NCBI GenBank assembly: GCA_029168955.1
Contig: JAPDOI010000020.1
Location: 2,016,501 to 2,080,500 of the forward strand
Source: Aplectana chamaeleonis
Taxonomy: Eukaryota; Nematoda; Chromadorea; Rhabditida; Cosmocercidae
DNA: 64,000 nt
Direction of reading: 5' to 3'
Of the stretch, positions 28,301 to 35,540 are shown in pieces. A model generated the notes under the pieces. The model was not told where the DNA came from. It saw only the letters and a list, made by a program, of their open reading frames with translations, and did not search any database. Position 1 is the stretch's first letter. Every line of letters begins with the position of its first letter. The translations under genes were made by a program, and so were the position numbers.

Positions 28301-28644
28301 AAAATGGAAAGAACAAAAGTCATAGGGAATCGAAAAATCAAAAGAGATTCTATATATTTACAATTCCAGGACGTTTTGAAACTTCAACTTGCGCTTTGAT
28401 CAGCCTCTAGTTAGTAGTAGAGCTGCGGGAATAAATTGAGATCAAGGGAAATTGAAAAAGACTAGAACTGATCCGAAAGTTTCCATTTCAGGGTGGTGTG
28501 GTCCTAGTATCTCACGACGAGCAGCTCATTGAAATGGTTTGCAAGGAGTTGTGGGTGGTGAAGGATCGAATGGTGGTGAACCTAGAGGGTGGTCTGGATG
28601 AGTACCGTAAACAGGTCTACAAACAGCTGCAGCTGGTTGGATGA
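4368..28644 (+). CDS. abcf-3: ABC-F family ATPase, ABCF3/GCN20 type, 20 exons
   Basis: Soluble twin-ABC ATPase without membrane segments. Yeast GCN20 of this family works with GCN1 on ribosomes in amino-acid-starvation signalling; the role here is inferred. Exons: 4368-4449, 4512-4585, 4635-4708, 6925-7057, 7320-7439, 9549-9631, 9771-9875, 9943-10098, 15501-15588, 18054-18124, 18200-18335, 18401-18529, 18588-18736, 24171-24275, 24338-24410, 24464-24529, 24599-24713, 26589-26721, 26841-26928, 28492-28644. Joined they give 2133 nt, 710 codons plus TGA, the normal family length. Domain 1: Walker [10 protein letters not shown] (209-217), signature FSGGW (331-335), Walker [10 protein letters not shown] (351-359), switch His385. 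Domain 2: Walker [10 protein letters not shown] (528-536), signature LSGGQ (614-618), Walker [12 protein letters not shown] (from 635), His668. All motifs are intact. Every junction is GT-AG and in phase except the acceptor of intron 7 (9942/9943), which reads TTTTAC. The long introns are packed with transposons. Confidence 0.93.
4844..5083. mobile_element. hAT-like MITE, 240 bp, with 8-bp target duplication
   Basis: Ends are inverted copies of CAGGG(A/T)TGAGCGGAA. The 8-mer CTCCGAAT occurs directly on both sides (4836-4843 and 5084-5091), and the uninterrupted version of this site is present in the related element near 37235. CAGGG ends with 8-bp duplications are characteristic of hAT elements. 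The middle carries a GT-rich microsatellite (about 4937-4972). No coding capacity. Confidence 0.8.
5163..5482 (-). mobile_element. 5'-truncated non-LTR retrotransposon copy with 17-bp target duplication
   Basis: A minus-strand open frame (5460 down to 5197) encodes the C-terminal end of a non-LTR ORF2, including a CPDC...H...C zinc-knuckle-like motif of the kind that closes R1/Jockey/CR1-type polyproteins. The 3' end (left side here) finishes in a GAA-type simple repeat. The exact 17-mer ggcccgcccccttattc flanks the copy at 5146-5162 and 5483-5499, the signature of target-primed insertion. It is 5'-truncated to about 320 bp and inserted into an older MITE. A second copy of the same 3' end lies at 16636-17071. 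Confidence 0.85.
5590..5861 (+). pseudogene. Non-LTR reverse transcriptase fragment
   Basis: The plus-strand reading frame contains a recognisable reverse transcriptase core: [20 protein letters not shown] followed by [12 protein letters not shown]. The second corresponds to the catalytic YADD box, with the first Asp replaced by Gly, so the enzyme would be inactive. A stop (TAG) lies upstream in the same frame, within AGAGTTTAGAGG. The frame ends after about 65 residues. It may come from the same retrotransposon family as the fragment at 5163-5482, but orientation is opposite and there is no continuity, so it is a separate relic. Confidence 0.75.
5862..6497. other. Intron 3 interior, mostly decayed repeat
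   Basis: No gene. Near 6440-6474 there is a solo right-hand end of the CAGGG element family (GGCAACGGTCTGTTTAACCC). The rest is A/T-rich with no recognised structure. Confidence 0.4.
6498..6757. repeat. CAGGGTT-type MITE copy with GGGGTCG interior
   Basis: Left end CAGGGTTACGATTCG and right end CTGCTCAATCCTG are inverted relatives. The interior carries the GGGGGTCGTAAAATTTT motif shared with the copies at about 11750, 14668 and 21586. The flanking octamers are only partly alike, so this copy is old. Confidence 0.6.
7448..9365. repeat. Long foldback element filling intron 5
   Basis: Two imperfect arms of about 400 bp pair with each other: 7455-7880 with roughly 8790-9185. Examples are GTTTCATTGTTCATGAACAT against its complement near 9170, and the GACAAGGCAACAGTCGCATC block against that near 9000. 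A shorter nested foldback lies at about 8476-8765. The far right end repeats the outermost sequence (AACAATGAAACGCACTGTAG, 9349-9368), suggesting the element end was duplicated. The centre holds the GC-rich coding-like remnant listed next. No target duplication could be fixed. Confidence 0.65.
8142..8419 (+). pseudogene. Coding-like remnant, WVIEP family, copy 1
   Basis: A plus-strand frame that starts with ATG at 8226 includes VPQTWVIEP and, 8 residues later, a CLKNASYT block. The same two blocks with the same spacing occur at 49.6 kb with conservative changes, and VPQTWVI recurs on the minus strand at 35.3 kb. The protein family is not recognised. It sits in the loop of a foldback element inside an intron, so it is probably a captured or decayed fragment and not a gene. 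GC content is clearly higher than that of the surroundings. Confidence 0.45.
10484..11448. mobile_element. TTAA-flanked MITE, long subtype
   Basis: Left end TTAAAGGCACAG and right end ATCGTTAACACTGCCTTTTAA match the ends of the dominant MITE family of this window (consensus AGGCAGTGTTCACGAT and its complement, flanked by TTAA). The interior shares the GAACAGAGTTATAGCTCC and GACGAGTTGTC motifs with the other copies. The 965-bp length is about twice that of the common form. It lies in intron 8 of the ABCF gene. The open frame at 10930-11340 has no recognisable product. Confidence 0.7.
11750..12035. repeat. CAGGGTT-type MITE copy (degenerate right end)
   Basis: Starts CAGGGTTGCGACCCGGCGC and contains two GGGGTCGTAAAA/GGGTCGTGAAAA blocks. 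The right end around 12020 (CAACGGGCTGCTGAGCTCTGG) resembles the standard CAACGGCCTGCTCAACCCTG end. Several frames run through it, but they are low-complexity. Confidence 0.55.
12040..14660. other. Intron 8 interior: short GC repeat and decayed tandem repeats
   Basis: No gene recognised. At 12127 there is another CAGGGTTGAGCGG end. At 12163-12205 a GCGTGACCTTGTCGCGTC unit occurs twice in tandem. From about 12590 to 12970 a loosely repeated unit of roughly 70-110 bp (CAAACTAACGTcca... CTGTTTTGAA) appears five times in decayed form. From 13000 to 14640 I see only AT-rich intron sequence. Confidence 0.45.
14668..15195. repeat. CAGGGTT-type MITE copy
   Basis: Begins CAGGGTTGCGACTCGGCGC and ends in GCGCAACGCCCTGCTCGACC, again inverted relatives, with repeated GGGGTCG(C/T) blocks inside. 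About 530 bp. Just upstream (14605-14645) is a short, very GC-rich stretch with GGCGGTGGGGG. Confidence 0.6.
15655..15772. repeat. Short foldback MITE (CAACGCTGGGTTTGT)
   Basis: An approximately 115-bp hairpin: CATTGCGTCAACGCTGGGTT on the left and AACCCAGGGTCAACGCAATG on the right, with GGTTGGGTTTAGCGC inside. A second copy is at 43838-43950. It follows exon 9 of the ABCF gene closely. Confidence 0.65.
16508..17432. mobile_element. TTAA-flanked MITE inside a foldback element
   Basis: Ends AGGCAGTGTGTACGATAAAA and TTTTATCGTGAACACTGCCT; flanked by TTGA (16504-16507) and TTAA (17433-17436). The related uninterrupted element near 25199-25212 reads AAGTTAAGTATAATT, so the insertion site was TTAA. 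The element is about 490 bp of MITE plus the 436-bp retrotransposon insert listed next. Confidence 0.8.
16636..17071 (-). pseudogene. 5'-truncated non-LTR retrotransposon copy within a MITE
   Basis: The minus-strand frame (17093 down to 16668; its first residues come from the host MITE) is the same C-terminal ORF2 segment as at 5163-5482, with 'ELGRRAR' and '[12 protein letters not shown]' blocks followed by CPECGSRGH; the final Cys of the knuckle is changed. The 11-mer aaaaattgagc occurs on both sides (16625-16635 and 17072-17082), and the uninterrupted MITE sequence (CTCAAAAATTGAGCTA) is seen at 44382 and elsewhere. It is therefore a target-primed insertion into the MITE. Confidence 0.8.
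19172..20320. mobile_element. Element with GC-rich terminal inverted repeats of about 50 bp
   Basis: The left end (GCCTGCGATGACTAAGCCGG to GCGGGCGCGGC, 19173-19221) is the reverse complement of the right end (GCCGCGCCCGCTTCGACTCA to CTCGCAGG, 20267-20315) with a few mismatches. Total length is about 1.15 kb, with a younger element nested inside. No transposase is visible. Superfamily unknown. It occupies part of intron 13. Confidence 0.65.
19748..20230. mobile_element. PIF/Harbinger-like MITE with TTA target duplication
   Basis: 483 bp. Both ends begin GGCCCTAGTTATACACC in inverted orientation (21 of the first 22 positions agree), and TTA flanks it at 19745-19747 and 20231-20233. A 3-bp TWA duplication with GGCC-starting ends is the pattern of PIF/Harbinger elements. 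It is non-coding and nested in the element at 19172-20320. Confidence 0.8.
20640..21553. repeat. Foldback element, intact copy
   Basis: Outer arms pair: ATTCCAAATGAAATGTACTT (20669) with its complement at 21504-21523, and TTTTCGGACGAAAAGTCCGA with TTCGTCCGAAAATGGTTCT. Inside are two direct copies of a block (ATTCGTATTCAGCACCCCAA near 20999 and ATTCGTGTTCAGCACTCCAA near 21126). The relative at 29490-30640 carries a TTAA MITE at the position corresponding to about 21190. Confidence 0.65.
21586..22738. repeat. CAGGGTT-type MITE copy split by a foldback
   Basis: Left end CAGGGTTGCGACTCACCGC near 21592, preceded by a partial duplicate end at 21578; right end GCGCAAGGTCCTGTTCAACC near 22715. The interior shows GGGGGGTCGTGAAAATTTTG on the left and GGGGAGGGTCGTAGCTCCG on the right. 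An 844-bp foldback separates the halves. Confidence 0.6.
21690..22533. repeat. Large near-perfect foldback, about 400-bp arms
   Basis: Left arm 21690-22095 and right arm about 22128-22533 are reverse complements with scattered mismatches. Ends read GTTTTGTACAGGCTGTCAGC and GCTGACAGCCTGTGCAAAAC; the middle reads GGAGCAAACTCCCGC against GGAAGTTTGCTCC. The loop is only about 30 bases. Transcribed as part of intron 13, it would form one long hairpin. Confidence 0.75.
22740..24170. other. Intron 13 distal part
   Basis: Mostly unrecognised, GC-richer than average. Contains a fragment of the foldback family seen at 20.6 kb (near 23225-23285), the short GGCC-ended hairpin listed next, C- and G-runs at 23670-23760, and no gene that I can support. 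Confidence 0.4.
23413..23536. mobile_element. 124-bp hairpin MITE with TCA target duplication
   Basis: Left end GGCCTAGTGCATACTTCCCG and right end CGGGAAGTATGCACTAGGCC are perfect complements over 24 bases. TCA flanks both sides (23410-23412 and 23537-23539). The GGCC start and 3-bp duplication resemble the PIF-like MITE at 19748. Confidence 0.7.
24810..25752. repeat. Foldback element copy 2 (uninterrupted)
   Basis: Ends ATTGGGTTGAAGCGAAAGTT and its relative near 25720-25752; arms of about 430 bp around a short centre with two TCGATAATTGACTGAAAGAT-like blocks. It matches the interrupted copy at 16070-17990. It lies in intron 17, directly before the mariner remnant. Confidence 0.75.
25782..26529 (+). 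mobile_element. Defective mariner element, 748 bp, with TA duplication
   Basis: Terminal inverted repeats (GGTTGGGGAATAAGTTCGTT near 25786 and its complement at the right) are flanked by TA at 25780-25781 and 26530-26531. The interior encodes only the C-terminal part of a mariner transposase in several frames: [16 protein letters not shown] sequence near 26020, HDNARP (about 26151), [10 protein letters not shown] (about 26237) and a C-terminal NGINKLVER block. These correspond to the three acidic positions of the D,D34D mariner family. Frameshifts, stops and a lost N-terminal half make it inactive. Confidence 0.88.
27320..28420. repeat. Foldback filling intron 19, with nested hairpin at its centre
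   Basis: Arms 27320-27760 and 27985-28420 pair: TTTTAATTTCAAAAGAATTC against GATTCTTTTGAAATTAAAGG, and GTAGATCAAAAACGAC against GTCGTTTTTGATCTAC. The centre (27757-27983) is a second hairpin starting CAGCCCAAACTTTATCC and ending GGGCAAAGTTTGGGCTG, related to the hairpin families at 20.9 and 29.7 kb. The intron is 1.56 kb, so the foldback accounts for most of it. Confidence 0.7.
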
Positions 28645-29489
28645 AGGAGCGATAAGCACCTTAATAATGCAGCTCTTTTAAGTGTAATGTGGCTGATTCT
28701 ATACTAATTATCTAGGATTTTCTGTGATTTGGATTTCATTGTTATGCACTTCTCGGTTTCCTTTGCTTGTTCCATTCGTTGATTGTTGTTTGGGTTAGAG
28801 AGAAGATAAAGTTGTTAAGTATGTCATGCGGCTGTTTTAGGGTACTTTTTAAGTACTAACTCTGATTAAAAGGCCAAGGAATAGCTCTAATTATTCTGCC
28901 TATTCGTCATATCTGCAGATGAGGCTATTGGATAATCATATCAGCTATCTACCCGGAGGAAAGATTTCTACGCAAGTTTCTGCTTGCAGGAAGATATGTG
29001 TACTGCGGCTTTTAATAGATCATCCATATATTCTTTTGGTTTTGGCGGCTCTCATCGTTTTTAATGTCTCAGATAATAAATTTGTAAGCTACGAACTCCT
29101 CAGAACGCCTTCTACGTGCGAAACTCTAGTTCTTCTAGGGGAACTCCAAAGCCACGCCTCCAGGAGGAATCTCCGGGGCACATTCTTTCGAACGAGGCTT
29201 TGAAGTCAATGAAGTTGAAGTTGATTCCCTTCCATGCCATGGAAATCCTGGTTTTTTCGAAAGAAGTACATTTTTCTTCGCCGGATTCGGGCCAACCACA
29301 ACAGAATCCATCCGGTCAGGTGAACTTAGCCCAACAGCAATAGAACAGGTCAACTGATGCCTCCAATGGAATGCCATGGCAACATGAGCGCAGTTTCAGT
29401 TTCCATTGGAACAGGAGTTGCAGTCCTGTTGCTTGAAGCGGGACCACAAAAGTTCAGATCGGCTCGAGGCCGGGAACAGCCTTACAGGG
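28645..29489. other. 3' flank of the ABCF gene
   Basis: The region after the stop probably holds the 3' UTR. The nearest poly(A)-signal-like hexamer is GATAAA near 28806, not canonical. The frames at 28919-29377 have no recognisable product. Confidence 0.4.
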
Positions 29490-30640
29490 GAACTATGTAC
29501 TTTTAGCCAGCCTGACCATTACGGATGAAATGTTTTTTCTAGAATCATTCTTGTCGTAGAATTCTAGTATGCGCTTCGCAGCTGCTGGAAACAACTCCGA
29601 AAACTAGCACTGCGAAAACCGCCAAAAGTCGCGTTTTTCTCGCAAATGTTCCTCCCGATGGGAAGCGAATTCAGTCAAAAACTTCGAAAAGTCGACAAAT
29701 AGAGGTCATATTTTTGGTCAGCACCCAAAATAACACCCCCTACGAAAATTTCAAGGCAAATCTGGCACATTTGTCTTAAAGACAGTGTTCACGATAAGAA
29801 TCGTTTTGCTGCTTTTCCTCCTATCTTAAAGACGGTACCATGCTGATTCCAATGATAATTTGGAATCGTACAAGACCTTTTAGCAACGGAGTTATGGTCT
29901 CTCAAAAATTTAGCTAGGGAAGCATGGTGGACGAGTTGTCCGAGGCTTGTAAGTTCCGTCTGTTGCAGCCGATGTATGCGAGCTGACCTGAGTAAAGAGT
30001 GAAGTTGAGAATGAAGGGAAGAACGGGGCTATTGATCGGAAACCATCGCTCATCACGCAATCTCAATCATTTGTTCACGTTGGTGGGCGTGGAAAGTGCA
30101 TCTGGAGTGTGACGAGCTGACGAGTTTCCAATTTTGGGGCCGTAGGGGACCGTTCCGAGCTCATTTTTCTTAGTTTTTTCAACGTTAGGGTTGCGCTGGG
30201 CCCCGCAGCTGCCGATCTCCACCGAAAAGTCAGACATGGTTTTATCGTGGACACTGCCTTTAAACGCTTTCCGAACCCCCGTAGTTATAAGTAAACGCTC
30301 AACCGATAATCCGTGCAAGTCGAAAATGCTATTTTTCTATGCTAAACTTGAAGAATGACCGTTAACCCGAATTCCGTGCAGTAGTGCTATTTTAGAAGCT
30401 GAACACGATTATTAGGTCCATTTTCAGGTTTTTGAAAAATTACTGCTCGTTTCGGAAGGTGCATTGCGTACGAAAAACAGGGGGAAAACGTCTATAACAT
30501 TTTATAGGGTGGCTTAGGGTACCTGAGAAGTGATGTTCGGACTTGACGTCAAAAAATGGTTCTAGAAATTTCTAGAAATTGAAGAAATTTAGAATAGACA
30601 TTTCATTTGGATTGGCCAGGCTGACTAGTTGTAGTTTCCT
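29490..30640. repeat. Foldback element (family of 20640-21553) interrupted by a TTAA MITE
   Basis: The outer parts match the copy at 20.64-21.55 kb: TTTTCTAGAATCATTCTTG on the left and GGTTCTAGAAATTT with CATTTCATTTGGATTGGCC on the right. The MITE at 29776-30263 splits it at the position that reads TTTTCTAAAACGCTTCG in the intact copy. Confidence 0.65.
29776..30263. mobile_element. TTAA-flanked MITE, about 480 bp
   Basis: Ends AGACAGTGTTCACGATAAGA and TTATCGTGGACACTGCCT between two TTAA tetramers. Interior motifs of the family (GGACGAGTTGTCCGAGGC, GAGCTGACCTGAGTAAAGAG) are present. No coding capacity. Confidence 0.8.
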
Positions 30641-30849
30641 TATTAGGTTGTTAGCAGTGTGATGGTATATGTACAAAAGCTTTTGTTCTTCCTATGGATT
30701 TTCACATAATAGATTTGTCGTTCAATGTGCCAGTTATCTCGAAAAAAAACTTGTTGTCGCCGTTGAGAGAAAAATTGATATGTTCAGGTTTGCCTTTGGA
30801 AGTCGAACCTCACAATCGCTCTTCAGCTTATTTGCTTATCTAAAAGAAA

Positions 30850-31808
30850 ATTTAGTCCTGATCACAATGCTGTCTTCATAATCGCTCAGAACCCACTACG
30901 AACGGAGTTACAGGCCATAAACCGGCCAATGTCTCACCGTCGACTGCGTACCACGCGCTGCGCGACCGCACGCGCGTCGGAAGCAGACGGGTTTTGGCCG
31001 CCGCGCGGCGGCCGAAACTCGTCGCGCGGCGGCCAAAACTCGTCTGCTTCCGAAGCACGTGCGGTCGCGCAGCGCGTGATACGCATTCGACGGTGAGACA
31101 TTGGCCGTTTTATGGCCTGTATGGTCCCTCAAAGATTGTGAATTCGGACGATGAGAAATTCGTGGACGAGTTGTCTCGGGCTTGTTTTTCTATGTCATTC
31201 GCAATCATCGCACTGGACCAGACTACATTGGAAGACCTATTGCAAAAGGAAGAACATAGATTCCGATTGAAATGCATTGCGCGTTCAGTCCTTATTGAAA
31301 CCGAAAACTTCGAAGTGGGCGGAGTCAATGGGTGCTAATTTGGGGGCGTAGGGAATGGGTGGCCGATTTTTCTCGCTCATTCTGCTCAAAAATGCTTTTT
31401 TGTCGTGACTTAACGAATAGTGAAGAAACATCGGAGAGAACGCTCAGAATGAGCTCAAATAATGGTTTCCAACGCACGTACAGATTCAGGGTGGAGACGA
31501 GTTCACGCACCGCGCTAGTTTCCGCAAGAGCGCGCTAATGGCGAAATGTGCTCGAATCGATTGGGCTGGACGAGGGGGAGTAGCTCGGCAATTTGCCATC
31601 AGAAACGTCCGCGACGTCACAAACTCGGCAGAGCGGGGGGCGGGGCGGGCTCAGCAGGTAAACGAAATCTTCACATCGCCGTCGTTTTTATCAATTTCTG
31701 GCCCGTTTTCGCTGCTTTCTTCGACCCTGTCTCCTCCAGCATCTGCCTACATAGTGCTTCACGCTTAAAACTCGAAAACGAGATTTATTGTGAACACTGC
31801 GTTTTAAT
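30850..31808. mobile_element. TTAA-family MITE, second subtype, with foldback insert
   Basis: The right end GAACACTGCGTTTTAA and the interior (GAACGGAGTTA, GACGAGTTGTCTCGGGC, then a block shared with 33380-33751) identify it as a subtype of the TTAA family. The left terminus is not recognisable. A 209-bp foldback sits in it at 30911-31119. Confidence 0.55.
30911..31119. mobile_element. 209-bp foldback with TA duplication
   Basis: Two arms of about 95 bp, starting CAGGCCATAAACCGGCCAAT and ending ATTGGCCGTTTTATGGCCTG, nearly perfect complements and very GC-rich at the centre (GCCGCCGCGCGGCGGCC). TA flanks it (30909-30910 and 31120-31121). The empty site AACGGAGTTATGGTCCCTCA is present in sister MITEs, for example near 45244, which confirms insertion at TA. 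Confidence 0.85.
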
Positions 31809-31868
31809 GTAGTCTTGCGGATAGGGGGATTCTCGAGGGATATGTGTAATCGGGACAAGTATTTGAGG

Positions 31869-32060
31869 GCACATGCTCACATGACTTAACATGACATAAC
31901 TTGACCTGACATCACCTGACATTACCCTGAACTGATTTCAAATAACCTGGCTCGACTTGTCATAGTTTGAAATGATGGGACTTTACATGAATTTACAAGA
32001 TCTTACATGACTTTGCATTACTCGACATTACCCATCATGCCTTGACGCACCTTTTTCATG
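31869..32060. repeat. Decayed decamer array (TGACATGACT-like)
   Basis: A run of imperfect ACATGACTT / ACATGACAT / TTGACCTGACAT words. It is the reverse-complement counterpart of the GTCATGTCAA array at 40473-40735 and resembles the tail of the array at 42654-42880. Confidence 0.6.
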
Positions 32061-33379
32061 TGCAAATTTTACGTGTGTGTTCTCTGAATTTCCACAGCCT
32101 GACGTTATTCAGTTCTAAACGACCACAGTTGCCTTCATGAATTGAGAAAACTTCATTTTGAGAAGTCGAATATAATTTCTAATGGTTAGCGTTTTGCCAA
32201 TGCGGTGAATTACTCGAATTTCAACACGTTCACTGCCATGTTTTTAACACGTTAGTTGAGTTCCATTCTCGAATACCTACTGTAAAATGTTGCACCAACG
32301 GATCAGAACAGAAAATCTGGTGCAAACGTGTTAAAACTCCAGTATTCCACGGCGGTGGCAAAACACTAACTTTTGAAACTTACATTCGAGTCATTCTGGA
32401 ACGATTGCACTATGTAAGAGTCACCCTGTTGTGTATCCGGCTAGGCTAAGATCGTTGACCAACGAGGGCACGAATTACATATATTGCAATTTTTCGGGGC
32501 CCTTTGGGGCTGATGCTTTTGTTTGCTCTTGGTCTGCAATTAGTCTAGCCGTCAGGATCCGAACCGAACACGAATTTTTTTCTTTCTAACCCGAAGAGAC
32601 CATTTCTTACGTTTCCACACATCCATGGGTACAGATACGCTTGGTAAAATTTCTGTAGCCGACGAGTCTCACTAGTCCGCAATTTTTCAGTTCCTATTGC
32701 CACTGTATATTAGTGTTTCCATGGTCAGAATGTGGCTTATATGAGTCTTCTGCGACGATTAGTTTAACTGCGGCACATGTAGAAATTATGGTTTTTGTCG
32801 CTCACTGTCGCCCACTGTCGTTAGCTCACTTTCATGCTTCTCTAATCGAGAGAAAATTGCACCGAATTCTCCATTTTCCAGCCACGTTATTTTGGACCTC
32901 TTATAGACGACATGTCGCTTTTTTACGCTATTCCAAGTTTTTTTCTGCACTGTGTTTCGCAGAAGAAGTATGAAGTAAACTCAAGCGATTTTCACGTGTC
33001 TCGCCCAGTTTAAAACTGCAGATGTGCATTCTGATAAAGATATTGGTGGGGTTTTCGTTGTGTGAATCTATGGAACTATACCTTAGTTTTCCGTAATCAT
33101 TGTCCTCAGGCGATTCTCGGCCCCGAGCCGCCTGACAAAATGGTTACCTCTCTCAATATGCGGGTTCGCTTCTGTTCTTGTCTGAGCCACTGCTGTTGCT
33201 ATTCGGGCTACCCTAGTTCGCCCGTACAGCAACACCAGTGACCCGAAGAATTCTTTTGTGCTACGTTTGAAGCTTTCTAGGATGGCTAATCGCATCGTAT
33301 GGGACTTCCTTACCTGTATTTGCTTCCCTTCACACCCGAGTTCGACCCAAAAATGATGTTGTTTGATCGTGTGGCAACT
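32061..33379. other. Intergenic sequence without recognised features
   Basis: No coding motif, no transposon end that I can support. A long-range weak inverted similarity (AACACGTT around 32227-32330) is seen but is short. Confidence 0.4.
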
Positions 33380-33751
33380 GCTAGTGAAGAAACAACGAAG
33401 AAAAGCGTTCAGAATAAGCTAAAATAACGGGTTCTAACGTTCAGGGCGTGGACGAGCTCACTGGCCCTGCTAGTTTCAGCAAGCGCTTAGCAAGCAAGCG
33501 CTAATCAGGTTGAACGCGGCAGAGTTGCTTGGAAATTCGCCATCGAAAACGTGCGCGGTGCCACAAGCTTATCCGAATGGAGGGCGGAGCGGGGTAAGCA
33601 GGCGTAACGGGATAACTTGCAGAGCCGCTTTTATTGATTTCTGGCCCGTTTCCGCTGACTTCTTCGACCCTATCCTCTCCAGAATCTGCGAACTTAGTGT
33701 TTCACACAGAAACCTCAAGAACGAGATTTATCGTGAACACTGTCTTTAATC
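33380..33751. mobile_element. TTAA-family MITE right half, second subtype
   Basis: Ends GATTTATCGTGAACACTGTC followed by TTAA. The block upstream (ATTGATTTCTGGCCCGTTTC, TCTTCGACCCTATCCTC) matches the element ending at 31808. The left end was not found. Confidence 0.55.
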
Positions 33752-33939
33752 ACTCACTTTCTAGACCTTAGTGAATAGTCTCTCTGTTCATGGAACACGC
33801 GGAAGTTCATTATGACAACTGCCTTTGTGTGCATGCATTTGAAATTGTTTTTGCTTTTCAAAGTAAAGGATATGATCCTATATCAATCACAAAGGTTCAG
33901 AAAACATAGGATGTTATTTGAAAATCCATCACTGTAATG

Positions 33940-34330
33940 TGCAAGAAGCGAAGAGCGAAAAAAGACAACAGGAAAACATTAATTTCAAAAACAAACTAGG
34001 CTCACCCAACAAAATAATTTCCATCACATTCAAGGATCCTTCGCCACCGATTGAGCAGATCAGGAATTCCCGACGCGTAGAACTCTGCCTGTTTCGAGTG
34101 GAAGCATTCTTCTACGGTCATTTTGACTTCGTCATCGTTAGTGGACTGTTTTCCATCCAGGAAGTTCTGCATCGAGAGGAACAGATTGTAGTCGGAAGGG
34201 GTGAGATCTGGTCTATATGGAGAGTGAGGAAGAACTTCCCAGTCCAGGTCCAACAGTTTGTCGGGTTATCCGAGATATGTACGTGTGGCCGAGCATTGTC
34301 GTGAAGAAAGCGGACAGCGTTCATCTCAGG
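33940..34330 (-). pseudogene. Mariner transposase C-terminal fragment, minus strand
   Basis: Minus-strand translation gives HDNARPHVH (about 34300), then after a frameshift DLDWEVLPHSPYRPDL, SDYNLF, LNRWRRILECDGNYF and a stop, the usual end of mariner transposases. The N-terminal two thirds are missing. It lies head-to-head with the plus-strand fragment that follows. Confidence 0.85.
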
Positions 34331-34820
34331 GACCTGGACCTGGGCTGGAAAGTTCTTCCTAACCCTCCACAGAGCCCAGATTCTGCCCTTTCCGACTACC
34401 ATCTGTTTCGCGCGATGCAGCACTTCCTGGATGGACAACAGTTCATTAATGAAGAAGAAGTCAAAATGGCCTTAGAAGAATATTTTGACTCGAAACCGCC
34501 AGAGTTCTACGCGACGGGAATTCGTGATCTGCCCAACCGGTGGCCAAGGATCCTTGAATGTCTCAGGCAATCGCCGCATTCAATGCGTGTCGAATATGCA
34601 TTCAACTCGAAGACAATGTGGTTTCGAGCACAGTCAGGGAAAGTGCTGCTAGGGGAGCGCGTGCTCCTATTGTGTTTCAAATTACAGCACGTGCCCCAAC
34701 AAATAAGCCGTCCAATGCGTGCATGATACACATTCAACTCGATGACAAAACGATTATCCAATAAGGAAAGTATACGACACACTCTTGAGACGTGACTAAA
34801 AGGCCGGCAGCGTCGCCGGT

Positions 34821-35311
34821 TTAGAGGCAGTGTTCACAATAAGAATCGTTTTTCTAATTCCCCGCCTATCTTGAGGACGGTCCCATGCTGATTCCAATGA
34901 TGTTTTTGGAATCGTACAAGACCTTCTAGGAACGGAGTTATAATCCATCAAAAATTGAGCTAAGGAAACATGGTGGACAAGTTGTCCGAGGCTTATAACT
35001 TCCGTCTTTTGCAGCCGATGTATGCGAGCTGACCTGAGTAATAGAAAAGTTTGGAATAAAGGGAAGAACGGGGCTATTGGTCGGGAACCATCGCTCATAT
35101 CACAATCTCGAGCATTCATTTTTTCACCTCGGTGGGCGTGGAAAGTTCATCTGGGGTGTGACGAGCTGACGGGTGTCCAACGTTGGGGCCGTAGGGGACC
35201 GTTCCGAGCTCATTTTCTTAGTTTTTTTTAACGTTAGGGTTGCGCTAGGCCCCGCTGCTGCCGATCTCCACTAAAAATCAGACATGGTTTTATCGTGGAC
35301 ACTGCCTTTAA
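34821..35311. mobile_element. TTAA-flanked MITE
   Basis: Ends AGGCAGTGTTCACAATAAGA and TTATCGTGGACACTGCCT, flanked by TTAG and TTAA. Same subtype as 29776-30263 and 44255-44747. Its right side abuts a copy of the WVIEP remnant on the minus strand, so it inserted in that sequence. Confidence 0.75.
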
Positions 35312-35540
35312 TTACCCAAGTTTGCGGTACTTGGCCCACCGTTAAATGGCTCGTGCAATCGCTTTCGGCCCCAGATGGTTCTCGGCGAGATGGCCGCGTC
35401 GCACGTCCGTGTGCCAACCGCGTCGCGTCTACTACCTTGCAGCACGTACTCCTGCGATTGAATTTCGCGGCACATGCTCCTGCTATGAAATTTCGCAGCA
35501 CGTGCTGCTGTTTGGAGCACGTGCCCCTGTGATGAAGCCT
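35312..35540 (-). pseudogene. Coding-like remnant, WVIEP family, copy 3
   Basis: Minus-strand frame from 35558 ends ...QVPQTWVI at the MITE boundary; the nucleotides GTACCGCAAACTTGGGTAAT are identical to those of copy 1 near 8247. The part after WVI is cut off by the TTAA MITE. Unknown family. Confidence 0.4.

Noticed and set aside
29116..29377. Overlapping frames on both strands
   Set aside because: No domain, no splice partners, no repeat relationship that would support coding.
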